A stretch of DNA of 64,000 bases. Origin: CAZZKF01 sp964654995 (GTDB lineage: Bacteria > Pseudomonadota > Alphaproteobacteria > CAZZKF01). Of the stretch, positions 20,397-28,540 are shown in pieces; position 1 is the first letter of the stretch; the number at the start of each line of letters is the position of its first letter. Below the pieces are notes generated by a model, which saw nothing but the letters and a program-made list of their open reading frames with translations, was not told where the DNA came from and searched no databases. Both the position numbers and the translations under genes were made by a program. Location: contig CAZZKF010000004.1 of assembly GCA_964654995.1 (NCBI GenBank), positions 31,738 through 95,737 of the forward strand. The letters are read 5' to 3'.

Positions 20397-21662
20397 ATGA
20401 AACGCGTCGTTGTTACCGGACTGGGGCTGGTCACGCCGCTTGCCTGCGGCGTCGAGGCGACATGGCGCCGCCTGATCGCCGGCGAATCGGGTGCCGGCCT
20501 GATTACCCGCTTCGACGTCTCCAACACCATGGCCAAGGTGGCCTGCGAGATCCCGTTCGGGGACGGCTCCCAGGACAGCTTCAACCCGGATGACTGGGTG
20601 CTGCCCAAGAACCAGCGGCGGATGGACAGGTTCATCCTCTATGGCATGGCGGCCGCCGCCCAGGCGGTGGCCGATGCCGGCTGGATGCCGGAGGACGAGG
20701 AGGCGCGCGAGCGCACCGGCGTGATGATCGGCTCGGGCATTGGCGGTTTGCCGGAAATCGAGCGCTGGGCCGAGGTCCTGCACAATCAGGGGCCGCGCAA
20801 GGTCAGCCCGTTCTTCATCACCAACAGCCTGATCAATCTGGCGTCCGGCAACATCGCCATCAAATACGGATTCAAGGGCCCCAATCATGCGGTGGTCACC
20901 GCCTGCTCCAGCGGTGCGCATGCGATCGGCGACGCCGCCCGGCTGATCAAATGGGGCGATGCCGACGTGATGATCGCCGGCGGCGCCGAAAGCGCGCTCT
21001 CACCCCTCGGCATCGCCGGATTTGCCGCGATCAAGGCGCTGAGCACCCATTTCAATGACACGCCCGAGCGCGCCTCGCGCCCCTGGGACTGCGACCGCGA
21101 CGGCTTTGTCATGGGCGAGGGTGCCGGCATCGTCGTGCTTGAGGAGCTCGAGCACGCCCGCAAGCGCGGCGCCACCATTTACGCCGAGGTCGCCGGCTAC
21201 GGCCTGTCGGGCGATGCCTATCACATCACCGCCCCGGCGCCCGACGGCAATGGCGGCTTCCGCTCGATGCAGGCGGCGCTCAAGAGCGCCGGGCTGACCC
21301 CCGACGACATCGACTATGTGAATGCCCACGGCACCTCGACGCCGGTCGGCGACGAAATCGAATTCGCCGCCGTCAAGCGCCTGTTCGGCGATGCCGCGGC
21401 GAAGATTTCGATGTCCTCGACCAAATCGTCGATCGGCCATCTGCTCGGCGCGGCCGGCGGTGTCGAGGCGATTTTCTGCATTCTCGCGATCCGCGACGGC
21501 GTGGTGCCGCCGACGCTCAATCTCGACAACCCGTCGGAGGGCTGCGAGGGCATCGATCTGGTCCCCCATGAGGCCCGCGAGCGACCGGTGCGTGCGGCGC
21601 TGACCAATTCCTTCGGGTTCGGCGGAACCAACGCTTCGCTGGTGCTCACCGCCGTCGATTGA
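20397..21662 (+). CDS. fabF: 3-oxoacyl-[acyl-carrier-protein] synthase II
   Basis: 421 aa condensing enzyme that elongates acyl-ACP with malonyl-ACP. The catalytic triad is visible: Cys in VVTACSSGAHAIG, His in VNAHGTSTPVGD, His in SSIGHLLGAAGG; the C terminus NSFGFGGTNASLVL is typical. The start at 20397 (MKRVVVTGLGLVTPL) follows GAGGCAGGGGC. Longer in-frame reading from 20298 would cross the hairpin and is not supported. Confidence 0.97.
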   Translation: MKRVVVTGLGLVTPLACGVEATWRRLIAGESGAGLITRFDVSNTMAKVACEIPFGDGSQDSFNPDDWVLPKNQRRMDRFILYGMAAAAQAVADAGWMPEDEEARERTGVMIGSGIGGLPEIERWAEVLHNQGPRKVSPFFITNSLINLASGNIAIKYGFKGPNHAVVTACSSGAHAIGDAARLIKWGDADVMIAGGAESALSPLGIAGFAAIKALSTHFNDTPERASRPWDCDRDGFVMGEGAGIVVLEELEHARKRGATIYAEVAGYGLSGDAYHITAPAPDGNGGFRSMQAALKSAGLTPDDIDYVNAHGTSTPVGDEIEFAAVKRLFGDAAAKISMSSTKSSIGHLLGAAGGVEAIFCILAIRDGVVPPTLNLDNPSEGCEGIDLVPHEARERPVRAALTNSFGFGGTNASLVLTAVD

Positions 21663-21706
21663 CGCCGGTGCCGGCGATGCCGGGTCGCCCCGGCGGGCAG
21701 AAAGAC

Positions 21707-22693
21707 ATGAACAAGCGGCTGTGGATGTCCGGCGCCGTTCTGGCGCTCCTGGTGGTGGCCATGGCGGCCGCCGGCTGGCTGGTCCTGCGCCTCGATGCGC
21801 CAGGCCCGCTGGCCGAGGATACGGCCGTCATCCTGCCGCGCGGGGCGCATTTGCGCCAGGCCGCCACCATTCTCGAGGATGCCGGCGCCATTGATTCAGC
21901 CCGTCTGTTCGTTCTGGCGGCACGGCTGCGGGGCGAGGACCGGCGGCTCAAGGCCGGCGAATTCCTGATCCCGGCCGGGGCCAGCATCAACCGGGTTCTC
22001 GCCATTTTGCGGGCCGGCCGCACGGTGCTGCGGCGGCTCACCGTGCCCGAGGGGCTGACGGTCGCCCAGGTGATCGATCTGCTGGAGGCGGAAACCGCAC
22101 TCACCGGCACCGTGACGCGCACGCCGGAAGAGGGCAGCCTGCTGCCCGAGACCTATTATTTCAGCTATGGCGACGATCGCCAGGCGCTGCTCGACCGGAT
22201 GATGGAGGCCATGGACCGCACGCTCGATGCGCTGTGGCAGACGCGCAAGCCCGATCTGCCCTATGTCAGCGCCCGCGACGGGGTGATTCTGGCCTCGATC
22301 ATCGAGAAGGAAACGGCGCTCCCCGAAGAACGCAGCCGCATCGCCGGGGTGTTCATCAACCGGCTGCGCCGGGGCATGCGCCTGCAGTCGGACCCGACCG
22401 TGGCCTACGGGCTGGGTGATGGTCGCCCCCTGGGGCGGGCGCTGACGCGCACTGATCTCGACATTCCCACGCCCTATAACACCTATCTGATCGCCGGGCT
22501 GCCGCCGACCCCGATCGCCAATCCGGGCCGCCAGGCGCTGATCGCCGCCTTCCAGCCGCTGGACACCGACGAGCTCTACTTCGTCGCCGACGGGCGCGGC
22601 GGTCACGCCTTTGCCCGGACGCTGGAGGAGCACCAGCGCAATGTCCGGCGCTGGCGGGCGCTGCGTGCCGCGCCGGCTCAGCCGACCCAATAG
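21707..22693 (+). CDS. mltG: Endolytic murein transglycosylase MltG (YceG family)
   Basis: 328 aa: short cytosolic tail, one membrane helix (residues about 7-27, GAVLALLVVAMAAAGWLVL), then the YceG periplasmic domain with a LysM-like part (LRRLTVPEGLTVAQVIDLLE) and catalytic region ASIIEKETALPEERSRIAGVFINRL..MRLQSDPTVAYG, where the Glu of EKET is the family catalytic residue. MltG cleaves nascent peptidoglycan strands and sets glycan length. The ATG at 21707 is chosen; an in-frame TTG overlapping the fabF stop would add 16 residues before the helix. The fabF-mltG order is standard. Confidence 0.95.
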   Translation: MNKRLWMSGAVLALLVVAMAAAGWLVLRLDAPGPLAEDTAVILPRGAHLRQAATILEDAGAIDSARLFVLAARLRGEDRRLKAGEFLIPAGASINRVLAILRAGRTVLRRLTVPEGLTVAQVIDLLEAETALTGTVTRTPEEGSLLPETYYFSYGDDRQALLDRMMEAMDRTLDALWQTRKPDLPYVSARDGVILASIIEKETALPEERSRIAGVFINRLRRGMRLQSDPTVAYGLGDGRPLGRALTRTDLDIPTPYNTYLIAGLPPTPIANPGRQALIAAFQPLDTDELYFVADGRGGHAFARTLEEHQRNVRRWRALRAAPAQPTQ

Positions 22694-22701
22694 CTGCGCG
22701 A

Positions 22702-23448
22702 TCAGGCCCGCAGCAGCCGCTCGACCAGGCGCTCGGGCAGCAGCCCGAGGAGGCGGCCGAACACCAGCATCTGCCAGGGAAAGACGATGCGTGGCGCATT
22801 GCGGGCAAGCCCGCGGCGGATGATCCGGGCGGCCCGTTCCGGGGGCATCAGAAACGGCATGGGAAAGGTGTTCTTGGCCGTCATCGGCGTTTCCACGAAC
22901 CCTGGGCAGATCACCGAGACGCGGATGCCGTCCGCCGCGTAAAGCCCGCGCAGGGCCTCGCCATAGGCCTTGACCGCGCATTTGCTGACCGAATAGGCGG
23001 GCGAGCGCGGCATGCCGTGAAAGCCGGCGATCGAGCTGACGATGGCAATCTGGCCGTGCCGGCGCTCTCGCATCACATCGAGGGCCGGCTGCACCGTGTT
23101 GATCACGCCCTCGAGATTGACCGCCAGAACGCGGCGCAGCTGCTCGCGCAAGCCCTCGCGCAGATCCCAGGGGGTGGAGATGCCGGCATTGGCGATTACC
23201 AGATCGAGCGGCCGGGCGGCATCCACCTCGCGGATCCAGGCATCCATGGCGGCCTCGTCGGTGACATCGATAAGGCGGGTGTCCGCCTTGGCCCCGATCG
23301 CGCGGCAGTCGCCCGCCACCGCTTCCAGCCGCTCGCCGTTGCGCCCGGCCAGCGCCAGATGGACGCCCGGCTCGGCATACGTCCGGGCCAGCGCGGCGCC
23401 GATGCCGCTGCTTGCCCCGGTGATCAGAATCGATGTCGGCCTTGCCAT
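22702..23448 (-). CDS. Short-chain dehydrogenase/reductase
   Basis: 248-aa SDR: TGASSGIGAALA (NAD(P) binding), NAGIS at about residue 84, Ser in VSSIAGFHG and catalytic YSVSK. A hydrophobic/basic C terminus (FPWQMLVFGRLLGLLPERLVERLL) resembles membrane-associating SDRs. The substrate is unknown. It is inserted on the opposite strand between mltG and yicC, which are usually adjacent in this gene order. It converges on mltG with an 8-nt gap. The ATG at 23448 gives MARPTSILITGASSG; longer reading upstream would run antisense to yicC. Confidence 0.85.
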   Translation of the reverse strand: MARPTSILITGASSGIGAALARTYAEPGVHLALAGRNGERLEAVAGDCRAIGAKADTRLIDVTDEAAMDAWIREVDAARPLDLVIANAGISTPWDLREGLREQLRRVLAVNLEGVINTVQPALDVMRERRHGQIAIVSSIAGFHGMPRSPAYSVSKCAVKAYGEALRGLYAADGIRVSVICPGFVETPMTAKNTFPMPFLMPPERAARIIRRGLARNAPRIVFPWQMLVFGRLLGLLPERLVERLLRA

Positions 23449-23590
23449 CTCCCCCGGTCCTCGCCTTCGTCGGGCGCCTGCGGCTTGTTGGCCCCCGGAC
23501 CAGGCTCTATAGTGCAGGGCCAAAGCCGCCGGACGCAAGGATCGACAGGCGCTGAAGGAGGAAACGGCCCTGACCAAAACGGTATCCAGC

Positions 23591-24463
23591 ATGACCGGAT
23601 TTGCCCGGCGCGAGGGCCGCGACGATGGTGCCTCCTGGGTCTGGGAGGTGAAAAGCGTCAACGGCCGCAGCCTCGATGTGCGCTGCCGCCTGGCGCCCGG
23701 CATGGACATGCTGGAACCCGACATCCGCGGCGTCATCGAGGCGGCGATGGCACGCGGCCATGTCAGCGTCGCGCTCAAGCTGGCCCGCACCACCGGCCAG
23801 GTTCGCCTGCGCATCAACGAGGCGGCGCTCACCCAGGTGATGGCGGCGGTTGCGAAGCTGGAGGTGCCGGCCGGCATCGCGCCACCCGGCCTCGACGGAT
23901 TGCTGCGCCTCAACGGCATCACCGAGATCGAGGAAACGGAGGACAGCGAGGCCGCCCGCCAGGCCCGCATCTCGGCCATGATGGCTGACCTGAGCGCGGC
24001 GGTGGCCGATCTGTGTACCATGCGGGCCGAGGAAGGCGCCCGTCTGGCGCGCCTCGTCGAGACCCGCCTCGACCGGCTCGAGGAACTTGTCGCGGCGGCG
24101 CGGGCAGCGGCCGAAGGCCAGCCGCAGGCGATTCGCGAGCGCCTGATGCAGCGGCTCGACGACTGGCTGGAGGCCCGACCGGCGCTGCCCGAGGAGCGCC
24201 TCGCCCAGGAAGTCGCGCTGCTGGCCGCCAAGGCCGATGTGGCGGAAGAGCTCGACCGGCTGGACTCGCACATTACCGCCGCCCGCGAGCTGCTGGCGGC
24301 CGGCGGCGCCATTGGCCGGCGCCTCGACTTCCTGAGCCAGGAGCTGAGCCGCGAGGCCAACACCCTGTGCGCCAAGGCGGCGGCCCGCGATCTCGGCGAT
24401 ATCGGGCTCGAGATCAAGGTCGTGGCCGACCAGATCCGCGAACAGATTCAGAATATCGAATAG
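23591..24463 (+). CDS. yicC: YicC family endoribonuclease-like protein
   Basis: 290 aa from the ATG. SMTGFARREG at the N terminus and the DUF1732 C terminus (ELSREANTLCAKA..DIGLEIKVVADQIREQIQNIE) define the YicC family, reported in E. coli to act as an RNase affecting sRNA stability. The ATG leaves the family Ser of SMTGFAR outside the protein and lies 29 nt after AAGGAGG (23555-23561). A CTG codon at 23570 is in frame, 8 nt from that Shine-Dalgarno, and would add TKTVSS before MTGFAR, matching the family better. The true start may therefore be CTG. gmk follows by 2 nt. Confidence 0.9.
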   Translation: MTGFARREGRDDGASWVWEVKSVNGRSLDVRCRLAPGMDMLEPDIRGVIEAAMARGHVSVALKLARTTGQVRLRINEAALTQVMAAVAKLEVPAGIAPPGLDGLLRLNGITEIEETEDSEAARQARISAMMADLSAAVADLCTMRAEEGARLARLVETRLDRLEELVAAARAAAEGQPQAIRERLMQRLDDWLEARPALPEERLAQEVALLAAKADVAEELDRLDSHITAARELLAAGGAIGRRLDFLSQELSREANTLCAKAAARDLGDIGLEIKVVADQIREQIQNIE

Positions 24464-24465
24464 CC

Positions 24466-25104
24466 ATGACCACCACCACCGCCCCACGCCGCGGCCTGAT
24501 GCTCATCCTGTCGTCACCGTCAGGCGCCGGCAAGACGACGCTGTCGCGCCTGCTGCTCGAGCGCGATGCGAATTTCCGCATGTCGGTATCGACCACCACC
24601 CGCCCGCCGCGGCCCGGCGAGGTCGAGGGCAAGGATTACTTTTTCGTCGATGACGCCACCTTTGCAAAGCTGGTCGAGGACGGCGAGCTGCTCGAGCACG
24701 CCGAGGTCTTCGGCCATCGCTACGGCACCCGGGCGGCGCCGGTGCAGAGCTATCTTGAGCAGGGCCACGACGTACTGTTCGACATCGACTGGCAGGGCGC
24801 CCAGCAGATCGCCCAGCGGGCGCCCGAGGATCTGGTGCGCATCTTCATCCTGCCGCCCTCGGCGGCAGCGCTCGAAGCGCGGCTCAAGACCCGCGCCCAG
24901 GACCCGCCCGAGGTGGTCGCCCGGCGCATGGCCGGGGCGGCCGAGGAAATCAACCACTGGGCCGAATACGACTATGTGCTGATCAATGACGTGCTCGACG
25001 TCTGCCTCGCCCAGATCGAGACCATCATCGCCGCCGAGCGCCTGCGCCGGCACCGGCAGATCCACCTTCCGGAGTTCGTAAAGAGCTTGAAGGATGGATT
25101 GTAA
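24466..25104 (+). CDS. gmk: Guanylate kinase
   Basis: 212 aa. Phosphorylates GMP to GDP. P-loop LSSPSGAGKTTLSRLLL, GMP-binding STTTRPPRPGEVEGKDYFF and GTRAAPVQSYLEQGHDVLFDIDWQGAQQI are the family blocks. It starts 2 nt after the yicC stop, the standard yicC-gmk coupling, and converges on rsmA with an 8-nt spacer. Confidence 0.97.
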   Translation: MTTTTAPRRGLMLILSSPSGAGKTTLSRLLLERDANFRMSVSTTTRPPRPGEVEGKDYFFVDDATFAKLVEDGELLEHAEVFGHRYGTRAAPVQSYLEQGHDVLFDIDWQGAQQIAQRAPEDLVRIFILPPSAAALEARLKTRAQDPPEVVARRMAGAAEEINHWAEYDYVLINDVLDVCLAQIETIIAAERLRRHRQIHLPEFVKSLKDGL

Positions 25105-25112
25105 GCCACGGT

Positions 25113-25964
25113 TTAATCGCGTAATTCCATATAGAAATTAGCCAGGCAACAAAAGTCCGCGACCGTCAATGTCTCGGCCCGCCGGTTCGCGTCGATGCCG
25201 GCCCGGGCGAGCAGAGCCTGCGCGTCGACGCCCAGGCTCTTGAGGCTGGAGCGCAGCATCTTGCGGCGCTGGCCGAAGGCCGCCGCCAGCACCGCCGACA
25301 GGGCCGTCGTGTCGGCGGGCAGGGGCGCATCGCGCGGCACCAGTTGCAGCACGCTGGAGGTCACCCTGGGCCTTGGTACAAACGCTGTGGGCGGCACATC
25401 GAACAGGCGCCGCGCCTCGCTGCGCCACTGGGCGAGGACCGACAAGCGCCCGTAGTCGCGCCCGCCCGGGGCGGCCACGATGCGGGCCGCCACCTCGCGC
25501 TGAAACATCAGGGTTGCCGAGGCATACCAGGGCGGCCAGGGCTCGGCGGTGAGCCATTTGGCGAGCAGCGGGCTGGCGATGTTATAGGGCAGATTGGCGA
25601 TCACCCGCACGTCCGTTTCGTCCGCAAGCAGGGCGCGCTCGTCGATGGTGAGCGCGTCACCCGAGACGATCTCCAGTCGGCCCGGATAGTAACCGGCAAG
25701 CTCTTCGAGAACGGGCAGAAAGCGCGCATCCTTCTCGACCACCACCAGCCGGCGCGGGCCTGCGGCCAGCAGTGCCCGGGTCAGCGCTCCGGCACCCGGA
25801 CCGACCTCATAGACCACCTTGTCCTTGAGCGGTCCGGCAGCCCTGGCGATGCGCCGGGCAATGTTGGCATCGGCGAGAAAGTTCTGCCCCAGGGCGCGGC
25901 GTGCCCGCAGGCCATGGCGGCGCAAAACCTCGGCGAGCGGCGGCAGGGACGCGGCATCCGTCAT
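25113..25964 (-). CDS. rsmA: 16S rRNA (adenine1518-N6/adenine1519-N6)-dimethyltransferase
   Basis: 283 aa KsgA/RsmA methyltransferase that dimethylates two adenines in the 16S 3'-terminal loop late in 30S assembly. The N-terminal ALGQNFLAD, SAM motif VVYEVGPGAGALTRALL, and catalytic NLPYNIASPLL are present, followed by the C-terminal domain VPRPRVTSSVLQL. It overlaps pdxA by 4 nt (ATGA) in the surA-pdxA-rsmA operon, as in many Proteobacteria. Confidence 0.97.
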   Translation of the reverse strand: MTDAASLPPLAEVLRRHGLRARRALGQNFLADANIARRIARAAGPLKDKVVYEVGPGAGALTRALLAAGPRRLVVVEKDARFLPVLEELAGYYPGRLEIVSGDALTIDERALLADETDVRVIANLPYNIASPLLAKWLTAEPWPPWYASATLMFQREVAARIVAAPGGRDYGRLSVLAQWRSEARRLFDVPPTAFVPRPRVTSSVLQLVPRDAPLPADTTALSAVLAAAFGQRRKMLRSSLKSLGVDAQALLARAGIDANRRAETLTVADFCCLANFYMELRD

Positions 25965-27043
25965 GAAGCATCGCGCCCGGCCCGGCGCCAGGCGATTTCA
26001 CGGGCCATGGTGAGCGCCGCAATCAGGCTTTCCGCATCGGCGCGGCCCGACCCGGCGAGATCGAAAGCGGTGCCATGCGCCGGCGAGGTGCGCACCACCG
26101 GCAGGTTGAGGGTGATATTGACGGTGCGGCGGAAATCGAGGGTCTTGACCGGGATCAGCGCCTGATCGTGATACATGGCGAGGGCCGCGTCGTAACCTTC
26201 GCGCGCCTCCTCGCGGAACAGGCTGTCGGCCGCCGCCGGGCCGAAGGCGTCGATGCCGTCGTCGCGAAGCCGGGTGACGGCCGGCGCAACCACGTCCTTG
26301 TCCTCGTGGCCCAGGGCCCCGGCCTCGCCGGCGTGGGGGTTGAGGCCGGCGACCGCGATGCGCGGGGCCTGAATGCCAAAATCGCGTGTGAGCGCGCGCG
26401 CCAGCGCCCGGCCGGCGGCAAGGACACGCTCTTGCGATAAAGCGCCCGGCACTTCGGCCAGCGGCACATGCACGGTCACCGGCACGACCCGCAATTGCGG
26501 GCAGGCCAGCATCATCCACGGCTGCGCCTCTCCAAGGCCTTCCCGACGGCACAAGTCACCCAGAAGCTCGGTATGGCCGGGATGGGAAAAGCCGGCGGCA
26601 TAGAGGCTTTGCTTGTGAATCGGCGCGGTGACCAGGGCAGCCGCTGCGCCTTCGGCGACGGCCGCGAAGGCACGCTCGATCGAGGCGACAACCGCCGTCG
26701 CATTGGCCGCTACGGGGCGACCCGGACGCGGGCGTTCGGCGAGCGAAAGGGGCACCACCGGCAAGGCCTGATCGAAGACGCCGGCGGTGTCCCGGGGGGC
26801 TTCGATCGGCGTGATCGGCACTTCCAGTCCCAGACGGGCGGCGAGATCCCGCAGATGTTCGGGATCGGCAACCACGAAGAAGGCGGGCAGGGCGTGGGCG
26901 TGTCGCGCCGTCCAGGCGCTCAGGGCGAGCTCCGGGCCGACGCCCGCCGGCTCGCCCATGGTGAGCGCGAGGGGCCGGCCGGGATCGGATTCTGGGGGGT
27001 GTCCGGCGCGCCCAGCGGCGCCGGGGCGAAAACCCGAATTCAC
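25961..27043 (-). CDS. pdxA: 4-hydroxythreonine-4-phosphate dehydrogenase
   Basis: 360 aa, NAD-dependent enzyme of DXP-dependent pyridoxal phosphate synthesis. The start block is LALTMGEPAGVGPELAL. Metal-binding histidines are in FSHPGHTELLGDL, GHEDKDVVAPAV and AMYHDQALIPVK; the C terminus RTSPAHGTAFDLAGSGRAD is diagnostic. Start is GTG at 27043, overlapping the surA stop (GTGA). About 25 residues precede the conserved core. Confidence 0.96.
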   Translation of the reverse strand: MNSGFRPGAAGRAGHPPESDPGRPLALTMGEPAGVGPELALSAWTARHAHALPAFFVVADPEHLRDLAARLGLEVPITPIEAPRDTAGVFDQALPVVPLSLAERPRPGRPVAANATAVVASIERAFAAVAEGAAAALVTAPIHKQSLYAAGFSHPGHTELLGDLCRREGLGEAQPWMMLACPQLRVVPVTVHVPLAEVPGALSQERVLAAGRALARALTRDFGIQAPRIAVAGLNPHAGEAGALGHEDKDVVAPAVTRLRDDGIDAFGPAAADSLFREEAREGYDAALAMYHDQALIPVKTLDFRRTVNITLNLPVVRTSPAHGTAFDLAGSGRADAESLIAALTMAREIAWRRAGRDAS

Positions 27044-28404
27044 CGGTAATCGACGATGGCGTCGCGCCGCAGGTCGCGCAGGTAGCGCCGCGCCATCAGG
27101 GCCAGGCGTTCGCGGGTCAACTGATTCTCGATGGTTTCGTAGTCGGGGATTTCGACTTTCGGCTGGGTCCGCTTGCAGACAACGAAAATGCGCACCTCCT
27201 CCTTGCCGCGGATCACCGGCTGGCTGGCCTGGCCTTCTTTCAGATTTTCGACCGCCAGGGTGATCGTCGGTGGCAATTCGCCGAGCTTGACGTTGCCGAG
27301 ATTGCCGAAATCGACGGCCCCGAGGTCCCGGGCGGCGGCCGGAACTTCGTCACATGAGGTGATCCTGGCGGCGCGGTCGCGTGCCATGGTCATCAGGGCC
27401 TGGATTTCCTCGGGCAGGGCGTCAGGCGCGATTCGCAGGACGATCTGGCTGAGGTTCAAATCGATCTGCATCGGGTCGACATCGAGAATCTTGCGCCGGT
27501 CGCGCAGGAAGATGATGTAGATACCGCCCGCCGTTTCGATCGGTTCGGCGATCCGCCCTTTGGGCATCTTTTCCAGAACCTTCTCGATTTCCGGCTGCAT
27601 CTGGCCGCTCGGCACCCAGCCGAGATCGCCGCCGACGGCGGCCGTGGCACCATCCGAGAACTGGCGGGCAAGGGCGGCAAAGGACACCCCGTTGCGAAGC
27701 TGATCGACCAGCCGGCGGGCGGTGTGGCGGACTTCCGCGGCGCGATCCGGCGACGGGATGATCAGGTAAATCTCGGACAGCAGATATTCAGGCTTTCCGG
27801 CCGATGCCTTCATGCGATCGATCACGCCCTGGATCTCCGCGTCCGAGATGCTGAGGCGCGAGGCCAGCCGGCGGCCGACCAGCTCGTTCCAGGCGAGCTC
27901 GGCCTCGACCCGCTGCTTGATGGTGGAAATATCGGTACCGATGCTGAGCAGGTAATCCTCGAACTGACCGCGCTCCAGCCCGTTCTGGCGGCCGAGATCG
28001 GTCACCGCCTTTTCGATCTCGTCCTTGGAAATAGTGATGTCGTTTTCCTTGGCTTCCTGGATCTGGAGCTTTTCGTCGACCAGCCCCTGCAGGATCTGCT
28101 GGCGCAGGCGGCGGCGCTCTTCCGGGTCGTTGAAGGCGCCGGTCGAGGACAGCACCAGATTGAGCCGTAAATCGACATCGTACTGCGAGACGATCTCGTC
28201 GTTGACCACCGCGACGATGCGCTGGATATCCTGGTTCTCCTTGACGGCGTCGTTTTCCGGCGGCGTGCCTCGCGCCGGGGACGGGCTGAGGGTCGGGGAC
28301 GCCGGCGGAGTCTGGGCGAATGCCGGCGCGGTGCCGGCCAGGGCCAGCACGACGAGCCCGAGCCGCGCCCCTGCACGGATCGCATCTGCGCTTCGCCACA
28401 GCAT
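27040..28404 (-). CDS. surA: Periplasmic peptidyl-prolyl isomerase/chaperone SurA
   Basis: 454 aa. The signal peptide (residues 1-31, ending GTAPAFAQ) leads to a Pro-rich linker, the SurA N-terminal chaperone domain (IVAVVNDEIVSQYDVDLRLNL..), and parvulin domain(s) with FSDGATAAVGGDLGWVPSGQM and IAEPIETAGGIYIIFL. SurA escorts outer-membrane beta-barrel proteins to BAM; its preferred client LptD is encoded immediately upstream. The start at 28404 was chosen because it yields a clean signal peptide; the in-frame upstream extension to 28536 does not. Confidence 0.93.
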   Translation of the reverse strand: MLWRSADAIRAGARLGLVVLALAGTAPAFAQTPPASPTLSPSPARGTPPENDAVKENQDIQRIVAVVNDEIVSQYDVDLRLNLVLSSTGAFNDPEERRRLRQQILQGLVDEKLQIQEAKENDITISKDEIEKAVTDLGRQNGLERGQFEDYLLSIGTDISTIKQRVEAELAWNELVGRRLASRLSISDAEIQGVIDRMKASAGKPEYLLSEIYLIIPSPDRAAEVRHTARRLVDQLRNGVSFAALARQFSDGATAAVGGDLGWVPSGQMQPEIEKVLEKMPKGRIAEPIETAGGIYIIFLRDRRKILDVDPMQIDLNLSQIVLRIAPDALPEEIQALMTMARDRAARITSCDEVPAAARDLGAVDFGNLGNVKLGELPPTITLAVENLKEGQASQPVIRGKEEVRIFVVCKRTQPKVEIPDYETIENQLTRERLALMARRYLRDLRRDAIVDYR

Positions 28405-28540
28405 GGATTGTCCGTCCGCCTCTTCGTGTTCCGTGCAATCACCGCCAGCGCCAAGGATGTGCCACAGTAAGGTGACCAAATCAAGGCGCGCGGCCCAATG
28501 CCGGGCACCAGCCGGCCTGTCGGGGGTGACGATCACCGCC

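Noticed and set aside
22702..24417. 571-codon version of the SDR at 22702 extending over yicC
   Set aside because: The part beyond 23448 is antisense to yicC and Ser/Arg-rich without domain; the SDR fold starts at 23448.
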